A stretch of DNA of 64,000 nt from Pseudocercospora fijiensis CIRAD86. Taxonomy: Eukaryota; Ascomycota; Dothideomycetes; Mycosphaerellales; Mycosphaerellaceae. Under the pieces are notes generated by a model that made no database searches, was not told the origin of the DNA, and saw only the letters and a program-made list of their open reading frames with translations. Below are positions 43,910 through 54,858 of this stretch, one piece after another; within the stretch, counting starts at the first letter, position 1, and every line of letters begins with the position of its first letter. The DNA lies in assembly GCF_000340215.1 (NCBI RefSeq), contig NW_006921533.1:2964273-3028272 (forward strand), read 5' to 3'. Made by a program: the position numbers and the translations under genes.

Positions 43910-44832
43910 TTTGCTGTGTATGTATTTATTGTCACTGCGCCGCGATCATCGTTACTGTGACATGCACTCGGTCACTGGGAGCGCTTGTGTGTTTGAAGAA
44001 GTCCAGGGCAAGCGCGCTTCAGCCTGGGTGTTGCCGGAGCAACCGCAACTTTCTTTGCGCGGCTCCTCAGCCCTGCGATTCTTCATCACAGTCCCAATCA
44101 CGAACATTCACCATCTGCTGGCCATGATGTGGCTCATAATTCTGATGGAAACAGCTGAGGCCCCGCTCCGGCGAGCCATAGAGGCATCGAGGCATCGACA
44201 TTGTCAATTAAGTGTCTCAAGCAGTGAATCTTCAACTCCCCTTGCCATCATGCTAACGTGCAGGATATGATATACATGTACTGTACACCACTGCGATGAG
44301 TAGTGATTCATATCGCCATGGAGCCGCCTGCCAAGAGGCACAGAATAGATTGTCACTACTCCGGCATCCCCTGGACTACACTTGCCATATCGTCTCCCAC
44401 ATCGTCTTGGGGGCAAGGCAAGATGATCTCGCTGAGGAATCGTCGCCCGATGAAGAAGCGCAGATGGCACTTTCCGAGCCCGAAAGAATGTTCCCGATTC
44501 CTGTATAGAGCTGCCCAGCCGGACTCAGTTGATGGCGGCATCTCTCTCTTTCCTTTCCCTGCATATGTGATGCTGAAACAGGGCCTTGGCAACGGTCGTG
44601 AAGTCAACCGCATCGTGACGGGTTTCAGCTTCACTTAACACCTGCCGACAATGCCTTTTGGGAGCGCTCCTTACTCACTACGCCTTCGCATGCTTCTCCT
44701 CAGATGTGGTCTTCATTTGAAATCACAGTCTCTTTGCCTTGCAAATTATTTTAACAAACGGCCTACAACCAGCATTCATCTTCTAGTATAACAATAAGAT
44801 CAGTCATCAAATCAATCATACCCTGTGATACG
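43910..44832. other. intergenic with a possible small gene
   Basis: About 0.9 kb. A 107-codon frame from an ATG at 44318 (MEPPAKRHRID...) to 44638 starts much like the next gene (MTMEPPLKKQK). A different frame (to 44508) is also partly protein-like (RQDDLAEESSPDEEAQMAL). This could be a small gene with introns or a decayed copy; I cannot settle it. Confidence 0.3.
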
Positions 44833-45962
44833 ATGACGATGGAGCCACCACTCAAGAAGCAAAAGACACAGGTATCGGATGGGCCGGTCTCTCCACAGAT
44901 CGGCTCCTATGCCTATGACCACGGTACGCCTGCTTATTTTTCCAGGACGGTGATGGCTAATTTGCTGTAGGAAGTGCCACAAATCCCACGCCAAACGGAC
45001 CATCAATGACACAGGCTCTCGACCTAGCGACATCTTTCAAGACGCTCGTGGAGGGACTCAATGGCCAATTCGAAACAGAGAAAGCGAAGGTAGCTGCTCA
45101 AGCGGTAGACCTCTCCGCCAAAGACGCTCAGATCGAGAAACTCCATGATCTGTGGAAGACTTCAAGTTTGCGGGAAGAATCAGCACGACTCCAATGCGAG
45201 CAGACCGCGAGTCAGCTTGACATTGAGCAGCGCAAGCTTGAGAGCAGTACGACCGAGCTGAATGCAAAGGAGTGGGAGATTAAAAACCTTCAACGCCAGA
45301 CGGATGAGTGGAAGAGAGCCTATGAACGAGAAAAGACAGGTCAGCGCGAGACTGGACAGAACAGATCTATGCTCATGAGGGATCTCGCCGAGGAGAGGGC
45401 CAAAAATGCCACCATCACCGAGTCTGTCACTTCTCTGACGAAGGAGATCGCAGTGCTGAAGCGGGCCAAGACACCAAAGAAGACTCAAGATACCGGAAAG
45501 AAAATCAATGACACGCCGAAGGCACACGCGGACACGGCCCAGAAGCTTCGCAAGAAGCATGAGGAGACCGTCCGCAAACTTGAGACGAAGCAGAAGGAAG
45601 AGACCAACGAGTTGCAGGAAGAGTTGAACGCATCTCAGCTAAGAGAAAGTCTTCTGCAGGATGAGAATTCCGAGCAGGCTTCGGAGATCAAGTATCAAGA
45701 TTGCCAGATCACAAAGCTAAGGAAGGACGTCAAGAAAGCTGGAAAGAAGTCCGAGAAGGATGCACAGAAGGCCATTGAGAAGGCAAACAAGGAGATTGAA
45801 GGATTTCGAGCTATGGCTGAGAAGAGCGAGGGCAAGGCTGAGAAGTACGAGGAAGTTTTCGAGGCAGCAAGAAATGTGGTCCGGAGCGACGTCAACAGAG
45901 ACTGGCAGGACTTTGCAGCAAAGATGGAGGATCTCTCAGAGGCGGTCAAGAGTCATGCTTGA
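44833..45962 (+). CDS. coiled-coil protein, unrecognised
   Basis: Exons 44833-44923 and 44971-45962, with a 47-nt intron (GTACGC...GTAG) splitting a Gly codon, give 360 residues. The start MTMEPPLKKQKTQ carries a small basic patch. From about residue 50 to the end the protein is almost wholly heptad-like and charged (ERAKNATITESVTSLTKEIA, QKLRKKHEETVRKLETKQKEE, DVKKAGKKSEKDAQKAIEKA). This indicates one long coiled coil broken by a Lys/Thr-rich hinge near 205-225. No family-specific motif is seen. It is probably a structural or DNA-associated scaffold. Confidence 0.82.
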
Positions 45963-46403
45963 TTATCTCCAGGGATAAAGCTGTTGGACTGTGGCTTTAT
46001 TGAATTGGCCCTTCCGACTTGAGCCGAATGGGAGCAGAGGAAATTTGTATGAATGAGTTGACTCTTATACCTCGAAAACCTCATGAAATTGCATCCCACC
46101 CAGCGTGTCGATGCCAGCTCAGCTCCCGTCTCAAAATCTGCGTACCTTCGAGATCAATGATATCTGAAATCTAACAGATTAGAATGGCCAGAAGTCATGA
46201 TCAGCTGGACTGACGCTTTTTTCATGAAGGGGATGTGCCAAACGTGTGAGGGGTCGGAAATGCTCGTTCCACGCTCGAGACATGCTGTAAATATTAATAA
46301 GCAAGAAGTACCCTCGTGATTCCCGAAACGCCTTTTCTGCGCCCGTATCGCATATGCCACTTTGCCAGCCTCAAGATCTCACATTCGTGCCACTTCCTTC
46401 GTC
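45963..46403. other. convergent intergenic region
   Basis: 441 bp between convergent stops of the coiled-coil and Fis1 genes. Nothing further is seen. Confidence 0.4.
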
Positions 46404-47006
46404 TTATCTCTTCCTCTGCGCTCCCCTTATCAACAACCCACCAACAACAGCGGCCGCAGCAGCCAGTCCTCCAACAATCGCCACTCCCACAAGTCCCTCT
46501 TTCTGCACCCTATCTTCAATCAACTGACTCAAACTCTGACTCTGCAGATTGTTCGGCTCCAACTCCAGCAAACTATCATTATATCTCTTCGCCTCAGCAT
46601 AGTTTCCAAGCTTAAAGTTTCCCAGCGCCAGATAGTAGAGACATTCTCGTCTTCGGTCGGGAGATTGTCTGAAGATGTCTGAGAGGAGTCGTACGCCTTC
46701 CTGTTGTTCGGTACGTTGGGTGGATTTTATGAGACCCCAGGCATAGTTAAATTTGGTTTGGAGGGACACGTATTCGCCTTCTTTTTCGTACTGGGAGCGG
46801 AGAACGGCGAGTTCGGCGGGTTTGAGAGGGCTATATTATCAACTTGTCAGTTGGTGAAGTTATGGTTGTGTCGATGTGAGACATTACCTTTCTGCATCGG
46901 CGGCGTCTGGAACGCGGGTTTTGTTAGCTGTTGTTCGCCATGCGCCGCTTGCGAGATCCATAACGAAGATGCTGCTTTACTCACATGGCAGATGCCCGCT
47001 GACCAT
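46404..47006 (-). CDS. FIS1: mitochondrial fission protein Fis1
   Basis: Three exons: 47006-46985 (22 nt), 46906-46888 (19 nt) and 46830-46404. They give 155 residues, the usual length. Joining the two micro-exons gives [24 protein letters not shown] in continuous phase, matching the fungal Fis1 start. The TPR-like core [26 protein letters not shown] and [24 protein letters not shown] is complete. A C-terminal tail anchor ([24 protein letters not shown]) ends in basic residues, directing it to the outer mitochondrial and peroxisomal membranes, where it recruits the dynamin Dnm1 through adaptors. Confidence 0.97.
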
Positions 47007-47369
47007 TTTGACAGATCGACTCAGACAAGTGTTTGTGGTACGTTTGATAGTCGCGCAAAGTGTCGCCTGCCAGAGAGCTTGCTGAGGGTCGTGCTTGCCT
47101 TGCCATCATGTGCGAAACGTCATCTGCAGGCCAGTCCGTGCGTAGCTTTTGGTACGCGGCTAGCTTCCGGCGCTGTGGAAACGAGCAACAGCGGGATTTG
47201 TTGATGTCGCGTCAACAATCGCGACTCGCGAACAAATCATCAATCGAACAGCCTGGGGTGGGAAGAAACCCCCCGTATCGAAGACGAAGACAGTATTATA
47301 GTAGTTTCAGGCCGAAAGTCCAAAGGCGGGAATCGACACACATCGTACCGCCATCAACATACCGCAAAC
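47007..47369. promoter_or_regulatory. shared divergent region, FIS1 / SPC24
   Basis: 363 bp between divergent start codons, so both promoters overlap here. No specific motif could be assigned. Confidence 0.45.
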
Positions 47370-48022
47370 ATGGTCCTTTTTGACGAAGATCCCGTAGAGG
47401 TATGTCTAAGTAGGGTCAGAACAGGAAACCTGCGCGTACTGACCATGCCGGATAGTTGATGTCCCAGGCGACCAGCCAATTTCATATTGCGCCCGACAAA
47501 GATGCACTCTCGCGCGTCTCCGACACTTTGGCCACTCTCGAATCGTCCCGCCAACAACGACTCAATGCGCAACACACTGCACTGAAGTCCCTTTCGCGGC
47601 GGCTGAATAATCTCAAGGGCGCCTATGACTATGAGGAAGAACGACACGATGCCGGCAAGCACGCGCAAGACATGCTTAAAATGGATACTGAGAAATTTCG
47701 CATCGCCAAGGGTGTCAGTGATGCAGAAATCGAGAGCGAAAGATTGAGCGGAGAGCTTGCGGCTCTGAAGCAGCAACTAGACACGCTTGAGAAAGAAGGC
47801 GTAGAAGGCGGGAGGAATAGTGAGAGGCATAGCGAGGATGAGACTGTGCTGAAGTTGCAGTTCTATCGCAGTCTCGGAATTGATGCGAGGAAAGACGAGA
47901 AGACTGGAGAGTACACAAGAGCAGTGATCAGAAATTCGGAAAGAGGAGATGTGAATGTGGTGAATGTAGATGGAACGTTGCCTAAGGCTTATTATGCGGG
48001 CATGTTCTGGGACAGCATATGA
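47370..48022 (+). CDS. SPC24: kinetochore protein Spc24 (Ndc80 complex)
   Basis: Exons 47370-47399 and 47456-48022, with a 56-nt intron (GTATGT...ATAG), give 198 residues. The first exon is only MVLFDEDPVE, the characteristic fungal Spc24 start, and LMSQATSQFHIAPDKDALSRV follows. A coiled coil runs from about 25 to 130 (ALKSLSRRLNNLKGAYDYEE; EIESERLSGELAALKQQLD). The C-terminal globular domain includes VLKLQFYRSLGID and a tail with DVNVVNVDGTLPKAYYAGMFWD. Spc24 pairs with Spc25 to tether the Ndc80 complex to inner kinetochore proteins. Confidence 0.95.
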
Positions 48023-48425
48023 AAATGATTGATCGGGAAATGCGCAGAGACAGCGCCGGAGTTGGGAGTTTAATGGGATGATACCATGCGCAAATGCGCG
48101 CTGTTTACTTAGGTATGTACGTGACGCGAAGTATTGACAAAATTGTCAAGCCATGTACGGGCATCTTCATGCCACTGCACGCCGCTTTGACCAGACGAAT
48201 ACAACATCAGGGCCAATGGAAAACATCGGTATAAGATGCATACCCGCAGCTTGTGCCCAACACAGCTGGAGCTCCGAGCTGACCAGCAAACCATTTCGCA
48301 TTGTCTTTCACCGAGTCTGAGACATACATCTGAAGCAGTTTGCTCTCAGAACAGTTGAAGGTAAAGTCCTCTACTCACTTGGAGCACCATTCCACTTCAC
48401 CTGCTTCGACTCATCGATCGGTCTC
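48023..48425. other. intergenic upstream of the 591-aa orphan
   Basis: 403 bp with the Spc24 3' end and the orphan's promoter. Nothing further is seen. Confidence 0.4.
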
Positions 48426-50201
48426 ATGCGTGATCCGACCTTCAGCAAAAAGAATATCAAGCAGTGGCTTGCGAAGATGAAATCTCCGATCAGGAAGAAC
48501 AGATTCGAGCGTGGGACAAATGATGCGCGCACAGATCCTGAAAATGCCAGTGACGCTTCTTTAGGAAGACTGAGATCCTCCACTGGGGTTTCAAAGTCCA
48601 GCACAATGAATGAAGAGTCGTTCGGGACGGGGTATGCTTCTGATACCTCGTTCATGAGCAGCAATGAGCACTCTCGCAAACCGGTGTCCAGGGCACTGGA
48701 TCAACCACGACAAGTTATTGATCTGGCTTATGCACCTAGTGGTGACGGCTTGCAGCAAAGCAGCGAACGAACGCACCTCAGAAACGACGAGCAGGGAGCC
48801 GCCAGCACTCACCCGGATGGCTTTCACCTTGAAAGTCTTCAGCAGCGATTCGCCCAAACATTGAGACTCGGAATTTCTGCCAAGCCGCCTGCGTACATCG
48901 ATTCGGAAGACGACGATGTCCTTGTGGATACTTGCAAGCACGGAAGGATGGTTCCACCTCCGCTTCCGCATCGCGCAAAGGTCAACCTCATGTTCAGGTT
49001 CGAAAAGAATACAGCCTATTCATGTCTCAGAGAAGACGAGGTGCACCAAATTGCTTTCAATGCCTCCCCTGAGTCACTTGTCGCCGTTCTGCAAGCGGCT
49101 TGTACTCGTGTCTGTCAAGATCAGTATGCCGACCTGCTCGGAGAACTGCTTCGGATTGGACTTGACTTGGATATGAATGCTTTCATCTCATTCGGTGACG
49201 GCAGAGACGACTTTATCAACAAGGATCAACTTGGGCGATTCCGATGGCGATGCATTGCTGATCTTTTCCCAATATCAATCGATTCATCGAGGGACTTTGA
49301 AATTCCTATCAAGATCAAGGTTTCAGTGGTCAATAAATTAGAGCCACTTCCGTCGCCAGCCTCCATTGACATCTGGAAGCAGCATCGTCTAGGATGGTGC
49401 GAAGGAATTGGGAACCGGAACTTTGGAGAGGACGGTACACACAAAAATATGAACAGCGGCTTGATTCTCGAATTCGCGGATGGCAATGCGAGTACCCATC
49501 ACAATATCTTGATACCTGAGCGGATTTTCTCGAAGAGTCCTCTCATCATAATCGGAGATCGGTGCCAGGGCGAAAACACAGATGTCCAAGTCACGTCACT
49601 ATCTTTTGGGAACAGAAGTCCTCCATACCAAGCAGACGATATGACGGCGCGAAACAGGGTGAAACAGTACCTAGCAGAGTCTCAGCACGACACTTCTCCT
49701 GAAAAGTGGCTCCCAATTCTTCCTAACCTGACATATCAGCCGCTTATGGAACAGCCGACAACCCAAAGATGCGAGGAAAGGTTGCATTTGGCAGTGCGTC
49801 TCGTCAACCATCTTGAAGCTTATGACCTCCGCTACGTCAAGGTGCCGGCCAATGTACTTATCGACGCAAAGGGTTCTACAGACGCTTTGCTTCTTAGATC
49901 GCTGATTACAGACCGACTGCGCGACCTGGTCGCCAAGAAGCCAAAAGGGTATGATTGGAGAGCTGATAGCCCGATATCAATGGCTCGTTTGTTCGATTCT
50001 GAGTCGGAGCGGCAATGGTGGATTGATATTTGGGTAATGCCGCAGTCAAAGGGTCTGGGTACATATAGAAGGCTGGCGAAGAAGGGCGGCGCAGGAAAGA
50101 ATCTTGCGGCTTTTCTTGATCCTGCTATGGTAGAGGAGGGTGATCGGAAGTTGTGGGTCGAGGCACACCTGCTGGGGCCGAAGAAAGAGGATGGCTTCTA
50201 A
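48426..50201 (+). CDS. unrecognised 591-aa protein, likely lineage-restricted
   Basis: Single exon of 591 residues with even codon use and no stops, so it is probably a real gene. I do not recognise any family. The N-terminus is basic (KKNIKQWLAKMKSPIRKNRFERG), followed by a disordered Ser-rich region to about 150. The rest is mixed alpha/beta in look, with segments such as VNLMFRFEKNTAYSCL, IKIKVSVVNKLEPLPSP and RLVNHLEAYDLRYVKVPANV. No signal peptide or TM segment is seen. The N-terminal basic patch could be a nuclear signal. It is the first of three unknown genes on the same strand. Confidence 0.7.
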   Translation: MRDPTFSKKNIKQWLAKMKSPIRKNRFERGTNDARTDPENASDASLGRLRSSTGVSKSSTMNEESFGTGYASDTSFMSSNEHSRKPVSRALDQPRQVIDLAYAPSGDGLQQSSERTHLRNDEQGAASTHPDGFHLESLQQRFAQTLRLGISAKPPAYIDSEDDDVLVDTCKHGRMVPPPLPHRAKVNLMFRFEKNTAYSCLREDEVHQIAFNASPESLVAVLQAACTRVCQDQYADLLGELLRIGLDLDMNAFISFGDGRDDFINKDQLGRFRWRCIADLFPISIDSSRDFEIPIKIKVSVVNKLEPLPSPASIDIWKQHRLGWCEGIGNRNFGEDGTHKNMNSGLILEFADGNASTHHNILIPERIFSKSPLIIIGDRCQGENTDVQVTSLSFGNRSPPYQADDMTARNRVKQYLAESQHDTSPEKWLPILPNLTYQPLMEQPTTQRCEERLHLAVRLVNHLEAYDLRYVKVPANVLIDAKGSTDALLLRSLITDRLRDLVAKKPKGYDWRADSPISMARLFDSESERQWWIDIWVMPQSKGLGTYRRLAKKGGAGKNLAAFLDPAMVEEGDRKLWVEAHLLGPKKEDGF

Positions 50202-50643
50202 ACCATATTCTTTCGCGCCGGACATGGAGACCTTTGACCAGATCGAAGGTGTTCGACAGTGCAACGTATACCCATTCGCTACAGCAAGCTATAACGCCTG
50301 GCTTTGGAGCATCTATACATCTACCTCATTACGAACTCTCCTTCAAAGGCTTAGACACTCTCTGCCCGTGGAAATGAATCTGCGACGCGTCAAAGTACGA
50401 GTGAAGCAGCAACACTCTTTCACGACTCTGTTGCCCTCCGCAACCAACACGTGAATGCGCAGTGAGGCACTTCACCATCAGCACATGCGCGTCGATGTGT
50501 GCTTCGATTTCAAAACCTCACTTTGACTTGCCCAGAGTATTTGTTTTTCAACTTCCTACAAGTGCAACATCAAACAGTCAAGTCCTCGACAAAGAGGACG
50601 ACCATAACTGGCACATAGAGGTCATATCAGCACAGCAGAGAAC
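50202..50643. other. intergenic upstream of the 495-aa orphan
   Basis: 442 bp. It contains a CACGTG E-box near 50449, about 195 bp upstream of the next start. No gene is seen. Confidence 0.4.
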
Positions 50644-52235
50644 ATGGGGCTCATCTTCGACGATCCAATCGAGGAGCGCGCCTTTATGGAAACGGACTTC
50701 TCTAATCCAGTCTCCCGGCGGTTCTTTGATGGGCAGTATCGCGATCCAGTATCTACCAACGCGGCAGAGAGTGTTCCTGCCGATGTAGAGCATAGTCAGA
50801 CGCGACTGACGGACTCAACCTCCAATCTACGTACATACCATGATGAGATGATTGCACGCTTTCAAGACGGGATCAACTATCCTCAGCAAAAGGTCACAGG
50901 CCCAAGTCATTCATTCAATCCATCATACACAGGTCCAGTCTGGCCGGCCCAAGAGCAAAACCAAGCCAGTCGCTTCAACCCATACACAAACTCCCGGCGC
51001 CAGCAGCAGCCTGCCGAGAATCTAACCTCTGCAAACGGCGACGGATTCAACGATGCACCTGCTGACAAGCGTCCACGACTAGATCCTTTGCCAAGTAAGA
51101 AGGTATTTCTAACTCGTATCGTACAAAATCTTGCTCAACCTTGTGCAGCAGCAGCGACAGCCGAGCATTATAGCACTCAACTCCACTCACTTCAACGTGA
51201 TATATCATCTCCATTTGGCCAGCAGAATTACAGTTTCCCGACTGGTAAGAACATGATCGAACCGAGGCCAGCCACGGTACTGACACTATCACAGGCTTTC
51301 TTAGAAGTAGCAGGCCACAGGAGGGCAGGCCATCTGCTTCATTCACTTCTCGAGCACCAAAGGGACTTTCGCCACTCAGCAGAGGCCTGAGCTATTCAAT
51401 ACAGATGCAGGCCAGCCTGCTGCCAGGGTTCACTGACCCCCTAGGCGCTGGCTCGACAAGCACCACATCTAACACCGCTCCTAGTGGTCGAGCAGACTCG
51501 GGTGTCGTTATACCTTCTGCAACCGCCTTGCTACCAGCTACCAGCCTTACTAACACCCTTTCCGGACCTCCTTCGGCTACTCACAACGACCAACTTATGA
51601 GAACACGAGATCTCAGCCGCGTGAACTCCAAGAATCTGGTCTTCGCCCTCTTCAACGAGTGTCTGCGGCCCCCATTCGAATACTCAATCAATTTGAGTGA
51701 AATTTCTACCTGGAATCCAGATTGGACGCTCGTGGGCAAGGTGACGGATCGCACGATGCGGAACGGCTTTGTGACGGAGGAGCTATCCACTATGCAACTT
51801 CAAGCTTATGGGCTTGCGGTGAACAAGAAAAACCCGAAGAAAGTCGGCGATCGTCTCAAGAAGCAGCGTAGCCGATTCGGCAAGGAGATTTACAACGTTG
51901 GGGGCAGTTGGGACGTCAATTATGCGCTGAGAGCTGGTCCGCAGAATGATCTCAAGGCGGACTCTTGGGACGATGGCCAAGTTGTCTTTCAACACGCCAA
52001 ACTCTCCGACGTCTACGCACCCACTGCTCTTGCAAATTGGCCTACAGGACAGGATCGCGGAATCATGACCATGTGCCTGGACTGGGCTAGGCAGCACCAT
52101 GCGACATATCCTGGCCGTACGACTCGCGATTGGAACTGGATCGTTAAGCAATTGGGCAACCAGGCTGTGGGCCCAGTCGCTGTCGCGCCACACGCCAACC
52201 TGGATCTCGAGAAGAAAGCAGCTATGAATCCATGA
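50644..52235 (+). CDS. unrecognised 495-aa protein with basic central region
   Basis: Three exons: 50644-51094, 51149-51244 and 51295-52235. They join two long ORFs into one frame of 495 residues. The 54-nt and 50-nt introns have GTAAGA donors and CAG acceptors; the first contains a good branch site (CTAAC). The N-terminal 250 residues are disordered (Gln/Asn/Pro-rich), with KRPRLDPLP as a possible nuclear signal. The C-terminal 200 residues are ordered: NLVFALFNECLRPPFEYSI, KNPKKVGDRLKKQRSRFGKE, then DWARQHHATYPGRTTRDWNW. This may be a DNA-binding fold, but no family is recognised. A decayed copy of the last 60 residues lies at 52584-52772. Confidence 0.72.
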
Positions 52236-52583
52236 GCGCCATTATAATGTCCTTTGCATGACTTGGGCCAGGAGGCGGATGATTGTTTCGGCTTTTCTGC
52301 GCTGGATGGATGGTTTCGGAAGAAAAGGGCGTTTTGGAGTTCGAAAGACGATTGCGTCGAGAGACACTCCTTATGACAAAGCTGATGCAATCAGCTGCTT
52401 ACCAAGTCGGATTCTTTTATGATTTGGAGCGATACAGAGATACCTTTGTGATTAACTAGAGGCCTTGTGCTATTCAGTGGTAATGGGTTTGTTCCAGCAT
52501 GAAATTAAGCAATAGGTGAACTGTATCCCTCACCGTATTCCTCACACGTGTGTCTCCAAGGGATCAAGACATTGCTGCCACTT
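52236..52583. other. spacer between the 495-aa gene and its remnant
   Basis: About 350 bp with the 3' UTR of the 495-aa gene. No clear similarity to the upstream gene is visible here, so the copied part seems to start near 52584. Confidence 0.4.
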
Positions 52584-52772
52584 AGTGTAAGCCTGACCGT
52601 GCTTATGTCTTCGCTCTGCGAGAGGTTGCGGCATCGCTCTGCGTATCCGAACCTGACTACGAGAGACTGGGACTGGATCGTCCAGCAGCTTGACAATCAG
52701 GCTGTGAGCCTAGTCGCTGCTCAGCCTCATGCTAATCTGGATATCGAGTGCGCCACGAGAATGGGCTTTTAA
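52584..52772 (+). pseudogene. decayed tandem copy of the C-terminus of the 495-aa gene
   Basis: This stretch encodes about 60 residues that align with the end of the upstream gene. LTTRDWDWIVQQLDNQAV matches RTTRDWNWIVKQLGNQAV, and AAQPHANLDIE matches AVAPHANLDLE. Both end within a few codons of each other. The DNA is clearly related but diverged. No start region or upstream part of the gene accompanies it, so it is a partial tandem duplicate. Whether it is expressed is unknown. The in-frame Met at 52548 is probably chance. Confidence 0.7.
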
Positions 52773-53765
52773 GACGGTGGTTATGCTTCAAAAGGATTTA
52801 TGATTGCCATAGAAACTATAGATGATCAATCGACTTTGCTGCGTTCGATCCTATTGTGCCCTGACAAAATCTCCTTGTGTGGGAACGGAGGTAGCTATTC
52901 TCTAGAAACGTGCGTTATAAACAATCGCCGACTCACAAGTTCCTTTCTGACGCGCCAGATCAACTCATTGTAGAGCTACTGTCGCTCCTGGGAAAGCGAT
53001 CCGAAAGAACTGTGGCCAAGCAATAAATTGCAATGTCACATGTCAAGCAATGTCTCCCGAGATTTCTGCGTCCTGCGAATTGCTTTGGTCCGGCTTAGCT
53101 AGTCGTGTCGAGAGCTCTCTGTGTTGAGCAAACGGGCATAGAGTCGCTGAAAGGCTCCTGGAACAAAGTCGCCCGAGAATTTAAGAATGCTGTGTAACAG
53201 CTGCGTTGCTTTCGTCCTCATGCCGTTCAGGTATAAGACTAAATCTTTGCACTATACTAGCCAATAGGACAAATTGCTCGTTAAGAGGATTATATACGCC
53301 CCCTTAGTGCTTCTTATTCGCACAGGGTATAGTTGCGAAGAAAAATTCCACCTCTAGTGGCCTACATCACTGAATTCGCTAACCCGACACTGGACCCGCA
53401 TGAGTGAGTGAATCAACGGAATCACGAGCTTGGAACATTAGGAAGTCTCACATGCTTTTGTTACTGGTCCTGCTTGTGAAGGCGAAGAGTCTGACTGGAG
53501 GCCCTATTGTTACATGTGAGAGGGAGTGAAGGAGAGTTGCAGCACGTGCGAATTGCAAAGCGTCCGTGCTTTGCCATCGTTTGCTGCTTCACGTTCGATT
53601 ATAAAAGGCAATCTTCAACCTCCTTTCAACCTCAAACATACAAACTTCGACCAGCAACACTCCTTCTCAGACAACCACCTCTTCACGACTACACTCGCCC
53701 ATCCCAAGCACTTTTCACGCCCTACCGACACACCGCGAGCGCAAATATCCAGTCCCAACGCCACG
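52773..53765. other. intergenic, promoter of the 345-aa orphan at its right end
   Basis: About 1 kb with no supported coding sequence. The last 200 bp contain a TATA-like box and a long C/A/T-rich leader with few G, typical of a strongly expressed fungal gene. Confidence 0.45.
53600..53606 (+). promoter_or_regulatory. TATA box of the 345-aa orphan gene
   Basis: TATAAAA in the context GATTATAAAAGGC, 160 bp upstream of the start codon. A pyrimidine/CAA-rich leader follows (53611-53760). The position suits a fungal core promoter with an unspliced 5' UTR of about 120 nt. Confidence 0.55.
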
Positions 53766-54858
53766 ATGTCGTCCGGCAAGCAATGCTCCGAAGAAGGTGA
53801 GTCTTGCCTCGACCAGCTTGATCGTTTGGTTCGTGATGCTAACTATGGCAGCAGCCATTGAGCACACCCAGCTCTCCCCGCCTGCATACCGTAGCCTTTG
53901 CGCGCTTTTGGAGTGCGCTGAAATAGCCGACGGTTACGAGGACGGCATGCTGACGGTCTGCTTCAATGGCGCTGAGATTGTATTCGCCGACAAGATGAAA
54001 AACTCCACAGTCATCTTTGCGAAGCCCACTGAGCCGTCCGACGTAGACAGCAAGGGAGGCAGCAAGAGTTCTTCCGGTGGCTCACGCTCCGACGCCAAAG
54101 CTGGCAAGGCCCCTCCGCCGTGCTCTAAGAAGGGAGATGGCAAGGGCCAAGATGGCGGAGAAGGCAATGGTCGACGTAGTGGGGATCCACCAACGCTTGG
54201 AAAGGTGCTCCGAACACCCGTGAACGTGAAGTTCGATCTCCCAGACATGGCACTCGGCGCTCGCGAACTATGCTGTTACTTTCCGCACCAGTCCCAGTGG
54301 GCTGACTACCTGATTCGGCTTCTGCGCAACGGGTGGAAGGTCAAGGATATCGCGAAAGCGCAACTCTTCCACCGTGGTGAGCTGAATGCCACCAATCTGA
54401 CCAGGCGACACGATGCTCTCCGTCACCAAGTTCTCGTCGCGGGCCGCGATCACTACAACGACGAGAATTGGACAACCACGAGATGGCTACAAGCCAGCCA
54501 CGCCGACTCCCTGCCATTTAGCACCGCTCCTGCTAATGGCAACTTCCTAGACCTCTACGACGTAACGACCTGGACGCCTCGTCGAGGCCAGACCGCAACA
54601 GGAGGATACCCTACCTTCGAGCAAATCAGGCAGGGCGTCGACGTGACTCGAGAGCCGACAGGCGAGGATGCTGGCGTATTCACGCGTACTGTGCAGTTGG
54701 TCTTTGCAAACTACGATGCCGACTGGCATCGCGCGCATCGCATCGATGAAGTCCCAGCAATCGCCGGGGCTCTGAGTATCCAACCGACCAACGAGGCACA
54801 GAATACTGCCACATGGGATCAGAATGCCCTCACTCGGCTCAACAATAATGTGCTTTAA
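53766..54858 (+). CDS. unrecognised 345-aa protein, likely lineage-restricted
   Basis: Exons 53766-53796 and 53852-54858 flank a 55-nt intron (GTGAGT...GCAG), giving 345 residues that begin MSSGKQCSEEAAIEHTQLS. The plausible longer frame from 53797 reads intron and is rejected. An N-terminal folded segment (RSLCALLECAEIADGYEDGMLTV) is followed by a basic low-complexity linker of Gly, Ser and Lys (about 75-130). A helical domain comes next: PHQSQWADYLIRLLRNGWKVKDIAKAQL...LTRRHDALRHQVLVAG. The GW-[KS]-xxDIA-x-x-QL segment looks like a helix-turn-helix and resembles repeats I associate with Mycosphaerella-group orphan families, from memory only. No signal peptide is seen. Confidence 0.7.

Noticed and set aside
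51095..51148. Coding read-through of this 54-nt segment (frame stays open)
   Set aside because: It has a GTAAGA donor, a CTAAC branch site and a GCAG acceptor at fungal spacing, so it is treated as an intron. Both readings stay in frame, so this is a preference and not proof.
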